64,000 bases of DNA from Saccharothrix syringae (GCF_009498035.1 NZ_CP034550.1:6510001-6574000); one strand, 5' to 3'. Positions 18,422 through 27,690 are shown, counted from the stretch's first letter. Made by a program: numbers and translations. The notes: generated from the sequence alone by a model not told the origin.

Positions 18422-19530
18422 CGGTCCCCCTCGTGCGAGCGCCGCAGGTGGTCCTCGGCGCGGCGGATCTCCCCCGACAGCGACTCCACGGTCGCGGCCA
18501 TCGCCCGCACCGCTTCGGCCCGGTGGCCGTCCACGGCGTCCAGGGCGGCGTAGATCCGGTCGAACGACGCCCGGATGGTCTCCGCGGCCACCGCCGGGTC
18601 GCTGGACGCGCGCTGGATCTCCGCGCCCTGCAAGCCGATCAGCTCGGTGGTGGCGCGGATCAGGCCGTCGGTGGTGGCGCGCAGCGCGGCCACCTCGTCC
18701 AGCACGTCCCGCTGGTTGGCCAGGGCGGAGGCGATGACCAGCGCGGTGCGCAGCGCGGTCATGGTGGTGGTCACCGCGCGCTCGACGCCCCGGATCAGCT
18801 CGTCGTTGTTGCGGCGCACCAGGTCCAGGGCGAGGTAGCCCTGGGCGCTGACGGCCAGCTGGGTGAGCAGGTCCTGGTGGCGCCGGCGGATCGGGTGCAG
18901 GGCGTCGGCGCGCAGGGTCCGGGCGCGGCCCGGGTCGGTCAGGTCGAACACGTCGGCCTGCCGCTCGACCGCCGCGTCCACCGCACCGGCGAACGCGGCG
19001 GCCTCGGCCAGCCGGGTCATCGCCTGCCACAGCCGCTCCCGCTCGCCCTTCACGGCGGCGTTGTCGCGGCGCAGGGCGTCCTGGCGCTGCCGCAGTTCCA
19101 GCACCAGCGCCTGGACGGGTTCGTGGGCGGCGCGGTAGCGGTCCAGTGCCTTCTTCGCCGCCCCGGCCGCCGGGAACACGCCCAGCAGCTTGCGGCCGGT
19201 GAGCGGCAGCTTCGCCGGGTCGAGCCCGTCGACCGTGCGGCGCAGGCCGGCGAGGGTGGTGGTGATCGGGTTGCGCGGGGTGGCGTGCTCGGTGACCGCG
19301 CGGTCGAGGAGGGTGCGGGCGACGCCGGCGGCCGTGCGCATGTCCGCCTCGCCGACGGCCAGCAGTTCCTCCAGCCGGTCGGCGAAGTGCGGTGACCGGA
19401 CGTCGAGTGCCTGCAGTTGCTCGGCGAACCCGGCGGCCCGGCGGGCGATGTCGGCCCGGGTCTGCGGGTCGAGCGCGACCAGTCCTGCGGCGTGCTCGGC
19501 GGTGACCGGTTCGATGGGCTGCTCGGTCAT
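18418..19530 (-). CDS. TelA-family toxic anion resistance protein
   Basis: The 370-aa protein starts at ATG (complement 19528-19530), one base after the stop of the upstream solute-binding gene. It is almost entirely helical with heptad-like charge patterns (VLELRQRQDALRRDNAAVKG, ALRTALVIASALANQRDVLD). The order and spacing match the TelA/KlaA family, known from tellurite resistance and cell-envelope stress. No enzymatic motif is present. Its neighbours, a solute-binding lipoprotein with VWA, another binding protein and a small membrane protein, suggest a shared complex at the cytoplasmic membrane. Confidence 0.85.
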   Translation of the reverse strand: MTEQPIEPVTAEHAAGLVALDPQTRADIARRAAGFAEQLQALDVRSPHFADRLEELLAVGEADMRTAAGVARTLLDRAVTEHATPRNPITTTLAGLRRTVDGLDPAKLPLTGRKLLGVFPAAGAAKKALDRYRAAHEPVQALVLELRQRQDALRRDNAAVKGERERLWQAMTRLAEAAAFAGAVDAAVERQADVFDLTDPGRARTLRADALHPIRRRHQDLLTQLAVSAQGYLALDLVRRNNDELIRGVERAVTTTMTALRTALVIASALANQRDVLDEVAALRATTDGLIRATTELIGLQGAEIQRASSDPAVAAETIRASFDRIYAALDAVDGHRAEAVRAMAATVESLSGEIRRAEDHLRRSHEGDR

Positions 19531-19531
19531 G

Positions 19532-20599
19532 TCAGTACTGCTTCTTCACCTCGTCGAGCAGCCGTTCGAGCGTCTCGAACGACGGCGGCTCGACCGCGTC
19601 GATCAGGTCCGCCGGCGCCTTGTCCCGCGCGACCTCGGCGAACAGCTTCGGGTCGGTGGTGCGGAACCCGAAGGTCGCGGCGAGACGACCCAGGTCCGGG
19701 TCCGTGGCCAGCAGCTGGCCGACGCGGTCACCGTTGGGGGACAACGGGATCAGCGTGTGCTTGGAGTACACGGTCGGGGCCGTGTAGAGCATGCGCATGT
19801 CCGGGCGGATCGAGCCGTCGGCCCGGATCAGGCGGTCCACGTACTGCGACTCGTAGACCAGCGCCATCGGGGTCTTGCCCATGCCGGCGGACAGGTAGTC
19901 CTCGAACGGGCCCTCGGTGCTGTTCTGGGTGTAGCCCTGGTCGAGGAACAGCTTCGAGATGCGCGGCAGCACCTTCGCCTCCTGCTCGGCGCTGCTGACC
20001 ACCGCGTTGTCGTTGGCCACGAACGACACGATCGCCAGGTACATGGCGGCCGAGTTGGACTCGCGCGGGTCGGTGGTGGTGATCAGGACGTTCTTGCGGG
20101 CCGGGTAGGCGGTGTTGCCCGGCAGCTGGTCCCAGCGCTTGTCCGACAGTTCCAGGTACTTGGCGATGTCGAGCACCTGGTAGCCGCCCGCGCCCTCGCG
20201 CACCGCGCCGTCGGCTTCCAGGAGCTGCACGATGGGCTCGAAGGTCGCGACCGCCATCGGCGACTGGAACGGCGTGTGCACCGTGGTGACCTTGCGGTCG
20301 CGCTGGATCTTCTGCGCGGCGGGTGAGGAGGAGGGGAAGGCGAACTCGTACTTGCCCAGGTCGACGGTGGTGGCGATCTGGCGGGAGCCGGCGGTGTCGA
20401 CCTCGACCTTGAGCTTGTGCTTGGCGAATGCCTCGACCACGCGCGGGTCGGTGAAGAACGCCTGCTTCTCGGAGCCGATCACGCCCCGCACGGTGGTGAG
20501 CTGGTCCTGGGGCTGGTCGTCGCCACGTCCCCAGACCACCACCGCCACGACGGCGAGCAACAGCACCACGGCCAAGCCGATGGACAACCGGCGCTTCAC
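19532..20599 (-). CDS. Membrane-anchored solute-binding-like protein, first gene of TelA operon
   Basis: The 355-aa protein starts at GTG (complement 20597-20599) with AGGGGG upstream. Residues ~4-24 form one hydrophobic helix (LSIGLAVVLLLAVVAVVVWG) without a lipobox Cys, so it is probably a signal anchor. The rest resembles bacterial extracellular solute-binding proteins of the molybdate/sulfate type: IGSEKQAFFTDPRVVEAFAK, FAFPSSSPAAQKI, MALVYESQYVDRLI. No transporter permease is nearby, so it more likely senses or scaffolds than imports. It leads the four-gene operon that ends at 16239. Confidence 0.82.
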   Translation of the reverse strand: MKRRLSIGLAVVLLLAVVAVVVWGRGDDQPQDQLTTVRGVIGSEKQAFFTDPRVVEAFAKHKLKVEVDTAGSRQIATTVDLGKYEFAFPSSSPAAQKIQRDRKVTTVHTPFQSPMAVATFEPIVQLLEADGAVREGAGGYQVLDIAKYLELSDKRWDQLPGNTAYPARKNVLITTTDPRESNSAAMYLAIVSFVANDNAVVSSAEQEAKVLPRISKLFLDQGYTQNSTEGPFEDYLSAGMGKTPMALVYESQYVDRLIRADGSIRPDMRMLYTAPTVYSKHTLIPLSPNGDRVGQLLATDPDLGRLAATFGFRTTDPKLFAEVARDKAPADLIDAVEPPSFETLERLLDEVKKQY

Positions 20600-20791
20600 G
20601 GCCTACCCCCTCGTCCCCAGTCGCTCGTGATCTTGCACCCCGTTCGACTCGTTTGACGCTCGAACGGGGCATGGGCGGGTGAACCCTTGGTGAACGGAGG
20701 AAGTCGAACCAGATCGCACGCACTGGGGGTGACGTGTCGGCTGCGGGCCGTGTGAGGACGCCGGTGGTCGGCGGCGTCCCCGCCGCGGGGG

Positions 20792-21375
20792 TCAGCGGTC
20801 GGCGGCCTCGGGGCTGCGCAGTCGGGGTCTGATCCAGCCGAGGGTCTGTTTGAGCAGACGGAAGGTGTGTTCGACGTCGAAGCGGCGCAGGAACACCTGC
20901 CACCGGCGGTCGACCTCGACGGGGCCGGAGTCGGGATCGGAGCACCACAGCCAGACCGGTTTGTTCACCCCGCCGGAGGGCAGGCGCTCCACCGTCAGGC
21001 GGATCACGGTGCCCTCGACGATCGGCAGTGGCGCGGTGTGGTCGATCCAGGCGTTGCCGTAGCCGGCGTCGAGCACCACCAGGATCTCCGGATCGCCCGG
21101 GTTCCACTGGCCGGCGGCGACGAGTCGTTCGACCACCCCGCGCAGCTGGGCGACGGTGACCGCGGCGAGGTCCGCGCCGGGCGGGAGACGGATCGCGTCC
21201 AGCAGGGCGGTCCACGAGGTGCCGCCGGTCTCCAGCGCGGCCACGAACGAGTACGGCCATCCCGGGATCATGCGGTCCGCGGCGCGCGGCAGCGGCATCC
21301 CGGCCAGCGCGACCCGTAACCGGTCGGCCTCGATGCGGCCGTTGTCGACCGCACGGAACTCCTGGCGGAACGGCG
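20792..21375 (-). pseudogene. Transposase remnant with internal deletions
   Basis: The complement reads MIPGWPYSFVAALETGGTSW, LVAAGQWNPGDPEILVVLDA, WIDHTAPLPIVEGTVIRLTV, KPVWLWCSDPDSGPVEVD and FDVEHTFRLLKQTLGW. These are blocks of a DDE transposase group common in actinobacteria, in the right order. At least three deletions remove the N-terminal half, a central domain (between AGYGNA and WIDHT) and the C-terminal tail. The frame happens to stay open, so it could be mistaken for a real 200-residue gene, but the active site is incomplete. Confidence 0.8.
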
Positions 21376-21530
21376 CATGGACACCGTCCGATCTACCAGG
21401 AGTTCCCCTGCCTGCGCACCAAAGCCTCACCGTCCGGCCAAGCTCGGACACAGGCACTGACCCGCCGCGAAGTCCGCGAAGGAGCCGGCCGGGTGTTCCC
21501 CGACCGGTTTCCTCGCACCGCCGGAGGACC

Positions 21531-22325
21531 TCAGCCGACCACGCCCACGGCCCCGTAGCCGAGGTGGTGGGCCGGGCTGCCCGTGGGGATGTCCGCGTCG
21601 GGGCGGGCGCGCCACTCGGGCATCAGGGCCACCCCGGGCTCGACCAGCTCCATCCCCTCGAACAGCGCCTCGACCTCCGCCCGGTCGCGGACGTAGAGCT
21701 GCTCGACGACCCCTTTGTACGCCTCGATCATGGCGTGGATCTGGGCCTTCGCCTCCCCCTCGGCCCGCTCGTCGGTGAGGTGGGACAGGGCGACGACGCT
21801 GCCCGGCGCGACGCGGTCGCGGTAGCCCTTCACCATGCCCACCGGGTCCTCGTGGGGACCCACGAACACCATCACCCCGGTCATCACCAGGCCCAGCGGC
21901 CGGTCGAGGTCGATCAGGTCGAGCACGCGCGGGTCGGCGAGCAGCTCCGCGGGCCGGCGGGCGTCGGCCCCGACCATCGCCGCGTTCGGGTTGCCGTCGA
22001 GGATGCGCTCGCCGTGGTGGACCGCGACCGGGTCGTGGTCGACGTAGACGACCCTGGCCTCCGGCGAGCGCGCCTGGGCGACCTCGTGGGTGTTGCCGGC
22101 CGTGGGCAGGCCGGAGCCGAGGTCGAGGAACTGCGTGATGCCCCGGTCCAGCATGAACGCCACGGAGCGGCGCAGGAAGCCGCGGTTGAACCGGGCGAGC
22201 ATCTCCATGCTGGGCAGGGTGGACTGGATGCGGGTCGCGCGGGCGCGGTCGGCGGGCAGGTTGAACGCCCCGCCCAGGTAGTAGTCGTAGATGCGGGCGA
22301 TGTTGGCGGTGTCGGGGTCGTACAC
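21531..22325 (-). CDS. SAM-dependent methyltransferase (PF04672-type)
   Basis: The 264-aa protein starts at GTG (complement 22323-22325). It has the typical N-terminus of this actinobacterial family (DPDTANIARIYDYYLGGAFN), then the SAM-binding motif FLDLGSGLPTAGNTHEVAQ and ARVVYVDHDPVAVHHGERIL. The family is abundant in Streptomyces relatives and its substrates are mostly unknown. The gene stands alone between a transposase remnant and a glycosyltransferase operon, giving no pathway clue. Confidence 0.9.
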   Translation of the reverse strand: MYDPDTANIARIYDYYLGGAFNLPADRARATRIQSTLPSMEMLARFNRGFLRRSVAFMLDRGITQFLDLGSGLPTAGNTHEVAQARSPEARVVYVDHDPVAVHHGERILDGNPNAAMVGADARRPAELLADPRVLDLIDLDRPLGLVMTGVMVFVGPHEDPVGMVKGYRDRVAPGSVVALSHLTDERAEGEAKAQIHAMIEAYKGVVEQLYVRDRAEVEALFEGMELVEPGVALMPEWRARPDADIPTGSPAHHLGYGAVGVVG

Positions 22326-22416
22326 CTCGTGCCTCCTCGAAGAAGGTGGTGCGCTGCCCGCGCCGATCAGCGGCGACCCGCGCGGCTCGCCGGTCGTGCC
22401 GCCGCGTCGGGGCGGG

Positions 22417-22444
22417 CCCGGCCGGCACCACCGTGCCGGCCGGG
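22417..22444 (-). terminator. Hairpin terminator after the GT87 gene
   Basis: A perfect 12-bp inverted repeat (CCCGGCCGGCAC at 22417-22428 with its complement at 22433-22444, 4-base loop) sits 12 bp after the leftward glycosyltransferase stop. Confidence 0.65.
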
Positions 22445-22455
22445 GCGCCGCGCGG

Positions 22456-23703
22456 TCACGAGGACGGGATCAACGCTTCGGGGAGCCGGTCCCGCTGCCG
22501 CAGGGCCGCCGCGAGGGCGACGAGGAAGGCCAGGCCGCCCAGCACCTGGAGGCTGCCGAGGAACACGATCTCCGCCACCGGCGGGATCACGACGCCCATG
22601 CCGATCGGCGTGGGGAACATCAGGGCGGCGGTGGCGACCAGGACCAGCCACGAGACGAGCGCGCCCACCGAGTGCGCCGCGCCGCCGCGCTCCCGCGCCC
22701 ACCACAGCCACAGGGCCAGGCCCGGCACGACCCAGACCCAGTGCTGGGGCCAAGAGATCGGCGAGATCAGCAGCCCGGTCACCGCGCACGCCAGGACGCC
22801 GGCCGCCTCCCTCCCCCGGCGGCTCGCCCACGCCGAGACGATCAGGCCGAACGCGCCGACCACGAGCGCGAGCAGCAGCCACACCCACTGCGCGGCGAGG
22901 AACCCGGGCAGCTGGGCCAGGATGCCGCGCATCGACTGGATGAACGGCGCCGCGCCGGGCGGCACCATGCGGTCGGTGTTCATGAAGTGCTCGGTCCAGA
23001 AGCTCACCGACGCGCCGGGCAGCGCCACGAACCCGACGACCAGGGTGCCCGCGAACGTGGCGGCGGACACGACCGCGGCCCTCGTGCGGCGGGTGAGCAG
23101 GAAGTAGGCGATGAAGATCAGCGGCGTCAGCTTGATGCCCGCGGCGATGCCGAGGGCGACGCCCTGGAAGCGGCCGGGCCGCCGGGCCAGGTCGAGCAGG
23201 CACAGGAGCATGAGGAAGACGTTGATCTGGCCGAAGCCCAGCAGGTAGAGCACCGGCGTGGTGGGGATCGCGGCGACCACGACCAGCACGGTGAAGCGGG
23301 CGCGCCGCAGTCGCGACCCGGGCGCGAGCAGCCCGAGCGCGAGCCACACCGAGACCTCCAGGGCGATCACGGTGGCGAAGGTCCACAGCGCGAACCCGGT
23401 CTCGAAGCCCACCAGCCCGAGCGGGGCGAGCACCAGGGCGGCGAACGGCGGGTAGAGGAACTGGTAGCCGTCGCCCGTCGCGACCTCGAACGGCGAGGCG
23501 CCCCGGAGCACGGCCTCGCCGCCCACCCGGAAGGCGGCGAAGTCGTTGGCCATGATCGGGAACGGGATGGTGTTCTCGAAGGCCAGGGCGACCAGCACGA
23601 CCGCGGTCACGGCGGTGGCGACGGCGAGCGCGGCGCAGGCCGCTCTCGCGGGGAACCGGGCGCGGGTGTCCTGGGCGGGCGCTGGCGCCGCTGTCGTGCT
23701 CAT
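22456..23703 (-). CDS. GT87-type polyprenol-phosphate mannosyltransferase-like membrane protein
   Basis: The 415-aa protein starts at ATG (complement 23701-23703), overlapping the upstream GT2 stop as ATGA. It has about ten membrane helices and the DUF2029/GT87 pattern: MANDFAAFRVGGEAVLRG with the acidic residue of the first loop, YQFLYPPFAALVLAPLG, and GIAAGIKLTPLIFIAYFLL. Members add mannose or arabinose from polyprenyl-phosphate sugars to envelope lipids on the outer face. Its overlap with a GT2/GtrA gene suggests the partner makes or presents the lipid-linked sugar donor. Confidence 0.85.
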   Translation of the reverse strand: MSTTAAPAPAQDTRARFPARAACAALAVATAVTAVVLVALAFENTIPFPIMANDFAAFRVGGEAVLRGASPFEVATGDGYQFLYPPFAALVLAPLGLVGFETGFALWTFATVIALEVSVWLALGLLAPGSRLRRARFTVLVVVAAIPTTPVLYLLGFGQINVFLMLLCLLDLARRPGRFQGVALGIAAGIKLTPLIFIAYFLLTRRTRAAVVSAATFAGTLVVGFVALPGASVSFWTEHFMNTDRMVPPGAAPFIQSMRGILAQLPGFLAAQWVWLLLALVVGAFGLIVSAWASRRGREAAGVLACAVTGLLISPISWPQHWVWVVPGLALWLWWARERGGAAHSVGALVSWLVLVATAALMFPTPIGMGVVIPPVAEIVFLGSLQVLGGLAFLVALAAALRQRDRLPEALIPSS

Positions 23704-25058
23704 GCCGGGACCTCCTGGGGTAGCGGTGCGACGGGCGCGGTTTCCGGGCGCGCCCGGAAGACCCACGAGCTGAGCAGGGCGAAGCGCCCGAGGGTGCCGA
23801 CGGCGGACGAGCCGACGAGCACGGCCAGCTCGACCCAGCGGGCCGGGGCGGGCACCGTCGCGTGCAGCGCGACCAGCGCGCCGGAGGTGAACCCGCAGTA
23901 CAGGCCGAACACCACGAGCACCTGGACGTGGACCCGCGGCAGCCGGCTCGACCGGCTGTCGAGGGTGAACCGGAGGTTGGCGCCGGTGTTGAACAGCGCG
24001 CTCAGCGTGACCGCGACGAGGTTGGCGGTCAGCGGTGGCCACCACGTCCGGAACACGGTGAACAGTCCCAGGGTCATCAGCGTGGCCACCGAGCCGACCA
24101 GGCAGAACGACAGCAGGTTGCGCAGGTAGGGCATCCCGGGCACGGACAGCACCGCGTCGGGGTGGATCGGCCGGGGCTCCGGCCGGAAGGGCAGCTCGGC
24201 GATGCGCGCCGCGCCGGACGCCTTGGCGCGGGCGAGCCGGACGAGGCCGCGCAGGTTGGTCGCGACGGTGCCGGTGACGTCGACCCGGCTGTCCACGTCC
24301 TCGACCCAGTCCACCGGCACCTCCAGCACGCGCAGCCCGTTGTGCTCGGCCAGCAGCAGCAGTTCGGTGTCGAAGAACCAGGTGTCGTCCTGGGCGCGAG
24401 CCAGCAGCGGTCGGATCACCTCGGTGCGGGCGGCCTTGAAGCCGCACTGCGCGTCGCGGAACCGGGTGCGGTGGGTCAGCCGCAGCAGCGCGTTGTAGGC
24501 GCGGGACATCAGCTCGCGCTTGGGGCCGCGGACCGTGCGCGCCCCCGGCGCGAGCCGGGAGCCGATGGCGAGGTCGGAGTGGCCCGCGACCAGCGACGCC
24601 ACCATCGGTGGCAGCGCGTTCAGGCCGGTGGACAGGTCGACGTCCATGTAGACGACCACGTCGGCCCGGCTGCGCGCCCAAGCCGTGCGCACCGCGCGGC
24701 CCTTGCCCCGGGCGTCCAGGACCAGCACCCGCACGCCGCGCCACCGCCGCGCGAGTCCTCTCGCGACGCCGGCGGTGCGGTCGGTGCTGGCGTTGTCCAC
24801 GATGGTGATCAGCCAGTCGAACGGCAGCCGCTCGGCCAGGTACCCGTGCAGCACCGCCACGCAGCCCGGCAGGGCGCGCTCCTCGTTGTGGACCGGGATG
24901 ACGACCTCGACGGTCGCGGTGGCGCGGGCCCCCTGGCCGCGCACCGGGCGGGTCCGTTTCGAGTGGACCGCCCGTTTCGCCCGCTGTCTCGGCACGACTC
25001 CCGCCGCGGCGTTCCCGTTGTCGGGTCGAGGCTGCCCGGAAAGCACCTGGCCACTCAT
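23700..25058 (-). CDS. GT2 glycosyltransferase fused to a GtrA-like membrane domain
   Basis: The 452-aa protein starts at ATG (complement 25056-25058). Residues ~48-290 are a GT2 domain (VEVVIPVHNEERALPGCVAV, VDNASTDRTAG, VVYMDVDLSTGL with the DxD motif, FRDAQCGFKAARTEVI), similar to dolichol-phosphate mannose/glucose synthases. Residues ~320-440 contain four membrane helices in the GtrA pattern (LSFCLVGSVATLMTLGLFTV, FNTGANLRFTL, LLSSWVF). It probably forms a polyprenyl-phosphate sugar and helps move it across the membrane for the GT87 partner encoded next. The first ~45 residues are basic and non-conserved, so a later start is possible. Confidence 0.88.
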   Translation of the reverse strand: MSGQVLSGQPRPDNGNAAAGVVPRQRAKRAVHSKRTRPVRGQGARATATVEVVIPVHNEERALPGCVAVLHGYLAERLPFDWLITIVDNASTDRTAGVARGLARRWRGVRVLVLDARGKGRAVRTAWARSRADVVVYMDVDLSTGLNALPPMVASLVAGHSDLAIGSRLAPGARTVRGPKRELMSRAYNALLRLTHRTRFRDAQCGFKAARTEVIRPLLARAQDDTWFFDTELLLLAEHNGLRVLEVPVDWVEDVDSRVDVTGTVATNLRGLVRLARAKASGAARIAELPFRPEPRPIHPDAVLSVPGMPYLRNLLSFCLVGSVATLMTLGLFTVFRTWWPPLTANLVAVTLSALFNTGANLRFTLDSRSSRLPRVHVQVLVVFGLYCGFTSGALVALHATVPAPARWVELAVLVGSSAVGTLGRFALLSSWVFRARPETAPVAPLPQEVPA

Positions 25059-25242
25059 GCGCGCCCCCTTGCCGCCTCAGGATTGACCAGGAGGCTACGA
25101 CCGCGACCGGGCGGTCGCTTCTTCGAAAGTGCGCTTGACCCCCCTGGTGGAATGAGGTACTTGAGGGGCGGCGCCCACTGCGGGGCTCCGCAGTCGACGG
25201 GGTGCGCCGATCGGGGCGGCGTCCACCCGGAGGGCCCGGGCG

Positions 25243-25752
25243 TCAGCCGGCCGTCGCCGCGAGGGCCTCGACGCGGGCCGCCTCCATCCGGGACCGGACG
25301 CTCGGTCCGCCCGCGGCCGGCCGCAACCGCGCGTGCGGCCCGATGTGCTCCTCGCGCAGCTCGTCCATGAACTCGTCCAACAGCGCCGGTCCGCCGCTGT
25401 CGAGCACGCGGATGCGGGCGGCGTACTCGTCGGTGACCGGCAGGTGGCGCAGCCCCCAGGAGCCGAGCTGCACGATCAGCGGGACGAGCTGGACCGCCCG
25501 CTCGGTCAGCGAGTAGGTGACCTTCTGCTTGTGCCCGGGGTCGCCGGACCGAGCGAGCAGGCCGTGCCCGACGAGCGAGGCGAGCCGGTCGGCCAGGATG
25601 TTCGAGGAAATCCGCTCCGGACCCGCCAGCAGCTCGCGGAAGTGCCGGGCGCCGACGAACACGACGTCGCGCAGGACGAGGAGCGTCCAGCGATCGCCCA
25701 GGATTTCCAGCGACAGGTTGACCGGGCAGCCCGATCGCACGTCCTTGCGCAC
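25243..25752 (-). CDS. HxlR-family regulator, divergent from DUF899 gene
   Basis: The 169-aa protein probably starts at the GTG with complement 25750-25752, because GGGAGGG lies 5-11 bases ahead; an in-frame ATG at 25797 has no good ribosome site. The winged helix is typical: SGCPVNLSLEILGDRWTLLV, LRDVVFVGARHFRELL, ERISSNILADRLASLV. The Cys in SGCPVN is conserved in HxlR proteins and can sense thiol or aldehyde stress in some members. It is divergent from the DUF899 gene at 25860 and likely controls it. Confidence 0.88.
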   Translation of the reverse strand: MRKDVRSGCPVNLSLEILGDRWTLLVLRDVVFVGARHFRELLAGPERISSNILADRLASLVGHGLLARSGDPGHKQKVTYSLTERAVQLVPLIVQLGSWGLRHLPVTDEYAARIRVLDSGGPALLDEFMDELREEHIGPHARLRPAAGGPSVRSRMEAARVEALAATAG

Positions 25753-25859
25753 GGCGCCCTCCCACGCGGTCACTCGAACCGGCCACGCCGGTTGCATTCC
25801 CGAACCAGTCTCTCCTACGGTATGACCGATTGCAATATGAGAGCAGTTGGGAGAAGCGG
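25753..25859. promoter_or_regulatory. Shared control region of HxlR and DUF899 genes
   Basis: The 107-bp divergent gap is A/T-richer than its surroundings. It contains TTGCATTC at 25792-25799 and the palindrome ATTGCAAT at 25829-25836. The first also occurs in the other HxlR control region of the window (31722-31729), so TTGCA may be part of the HxlR recognition site. Inference only. Confidence 0.45.
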
Positions 25860-26675
25860 ATGGCGTCGAAGGCGAACCTTCCCGAAGTGGTGTCGCGCGA
25901 GGAGTGGCTGGCGGCCCGCAAGGAGCTGCTGGACAGGGAGAAGGAGCTGACCCTGGCGCAGGACCGGGTCAACGCCGACCGGCGGCGGCTGCCGATGGTG
26001 CGCGTCGACAAGGACTACGCGTTCGTCGGGCAGCAGGGGAAGGTCGGCCTCGGCGACCTGTTCGAGGGCCGCCCCCAGCTCGTCATGCACCACCTCATGT
26101 GGTCCTACGACATCGACGAGGCCGGCGTCGAGCACCCGCGCGACGTCGCCTGCTCCAGCTGCTCCACCATTGCCGACGGCATCCCGAAGCTCACCCAGCT
26201 GAACGTCCGCAACACCACGCTCGTGGGCGTGTCGCGCGCGCCCTACGAGAAGATCGAGCCGTTCCGGGAGCGGATGGGCTGGACGTTCCCGTGGTACTCC
26301 AGCTGGGACAGCGACTTCAACTACGACTTCCACGCGACCGTCGACGACCGGGTGGCGCCCGTGCTGTTGAACCACCGCACGGAGGAGGAGCTGGCCGCGG
26401 CCGGCAAGCCGTGGAGCGAGGACATGCGCGGCGAGTGGCCGGGTATCAGCACGTTCCTGAAGGTGGGCGACGAGGTGTTCCACACGTACTCGACGTTCGG
26501 CCGCGGCATCGAGCAGTTCCTCGGCGGCAACCAGTACCTGGACCTGACCGCGCTCGGGCGGCAGGAGGCGTGGGAGAGCCCCCAGGGCCGCGCCCGGCCG
26601 CTGGGCCTCCACGCGGGCGGACCGGGCATGCGCCTGCCCGACGAGTACGACCTGTCCCGGCCGCGCCCGATGTGA
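25860..26675 (+). CDS. DUF899 thioredoxin-like protein
   Basis: The 271-aa protein starts at ATG 25860 with GGGAGAAG ahead. It shows the DUF899 pattern: LPEVVSREEWLAARKELL, RRRLPMVRVDKDYAFV, LFEGRPQLVMHHLMW, and a CSSC motif in VACSSCSTIADGI that sits where thioredoxins carry CxxC. The later part contains GWTFPWYSSWDSDFNYDF and VFHTYSTFGRG, also characteristic. The family is predicted to be a redox protein, but no reaction is established. Pairing with a divergent HxlR regulator is common and suggests a stress response. Confidence 0.9.
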   Translation: MASKANLPEVVSREEWLAARKELLDREKELTLAQDRVNADRRRLPMVRVDKDYAFVGQQGKVGLGDLFEGRPQLVMHHLMWSYDIDEAGVEHPRDVACSSCSTIADGIPKLTQLNVRNTTLVGVSRAPYEKIEPFRERMGWTFPWYSSWDSDFNYDFHATVDDRVAPVLLNHRTEEELAAAGKPWSEDMRGEWPGISTFLKVGDEVFHTYSTFGRGIEQFLGGNQYLDLTALGRQEAWESPQGRARPLGLHAGGPGMRLPDEYDLSRPRPM

Positions 26676-26838
26676 CCGGTGCCCTGCCCGGACCGCACCG
26701 GTGCGGCCCGCACCGGCCCGCACCGGCCCGGTCGGCCACCCGGCACGAGCGGTCGCCCGGCGCGGCGGTCACCGAGCACGCCGGTCGCCGAGCACGCGGG
26801 GAGAAGCAGCGCGCCGCCGGGACGCGCACGCTGGCGTG

Positions 26839-27465
26839 GTGCGCATCGCGGAGCTGAGCCGCCGGTCGGGCGTGAGCGTGCCGACGATCAAGTTCTACCT
26901 GCGCGAAGGGCTGCTGGCCCCCGGTGACGTCACCGGCCGCAACCAGGCGAGCTACGACGAGGCGCACGAACGCCGGTTGCGCCTGGTGCGAGCCCTGGTC
27001 GAGGTGGGCGGCCTGTCGCTCGCCGCGGTCCGCGAGGTGCTGGCCGCCGCGGACGGCGACGGGGTGGCCACCGTGCTGAGCCGGGTGCGGCGACAGGCGG
27101 TGGCCGCGACGGCGGGCACGGGTGGTGTCCACCGCGGGTGGGCCGACGACGCCGTGGCGGGGTTGATCGCCCGGCGCGGGTGGGCGGTGGACACCGCGCA
27201 CCCCGCCGCGCGGGCTCTGGCCCACGTCCTGACGACGGCCGCGCTGCTGGGGCAGGACGACTTCCCGGCGCTGCTGGACCGGTCCGCCGCCGCGTGCGAG
27301 GAGCTGGCCGCGGCCGAGGTCGAGTCGCTGGCCGGGCGGTGGACCGGGAGCGACGCCGCCGAGAGCGCGGTGGTCGGCACGGTGCTCGGCGACGCGGCGC
27401 TCACCGCGCTGCGCAGGCTGGCCCAGGCCGACGCCACCGGGCGCGCCTTCGGCGCCGCGGGCTGA
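26839..27465 (+). CDS. MerR-family transcriptional regulator
   Basis: The 208-aa protein starts at the second of two adjacent GTG codons (26836 or 26839). Residues 1-70 form the MerR winged helix (RIAELSRRSGVSVPTIKFYL, REGLLAPGDVTGRNQASYDE, RLRLVRALVEVGGLSLAAVR). The C-terminal ~130 residues are helical and resemble effector domains of actinobacterial MerR-like regulators, without a metal-binding Cys set. It is followed by a repeat array and then the leftward biosynthetic genes. Target and ligand are not evident. Confidence 0.88.
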   Translation: MRIAELSRRSGVSVPTIKFYLREGLLAPGDVTGRNQASYDEAHERRLRLVRALVEVGGLSLAAVREVLAAADGDGVATVLSRVRRQAVAATAGTGGVHRGWADDAVAGLIARRGWAVDTAHPAARALAHVLTTAALLGQDDFPALLDRSAAACEELAAAEVESLAGRWTGSDAAESAVVGTVLGDAALTALRRLAQADATGRAFGAAG

Positions 27466-27509
27466 TCGGGCCTCCGGCCCCCGTCCGACCCGCCCCCGAA
27501 CGCCCCGCC

Positions 27510-27690
27510 TCTCGACTGCGGCCCCTGACCGCCGCCCTCGACCACGGTCCCCGGCCGCCGTCCCCCGGACCACCGCCCCTGGACCACCGCCCCTGGACCA
27601 CCGCCCCTGGACCGCCGCCCCCGGACCACCGCCCCTCGACCGCCGCCTCCGGACCACCGCACCCGGACCGCCGCCCCGGTCGAGTGACCC
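27510..27690 (+). repeat. Imperfect 15-bp tandem repeat array
   Basis: About ten imperfect copies of a 15-base unit, best written CCGCCCCTGGACCAC, fill the gap between the convergent MerR and monooxygenase genes. Three central copies near 27575-27620 are nearly identical. No spacers are present, so it is not a CRISPR. It could mark the left border of the cluster or act as a transcription barrier. Confidence 0.75.

Noticed and set aside
20792..21457. Apparent 221-residue intact gene
   Set aside because: The blocks are those of a larger transposase with three internal deletions; the open frame is accidental.
27510..27690. Possible CRISPR array
   Set aside because: Units are 15 bp, directly adjacent and imperfect, with no spacers and no cas genes in the window.
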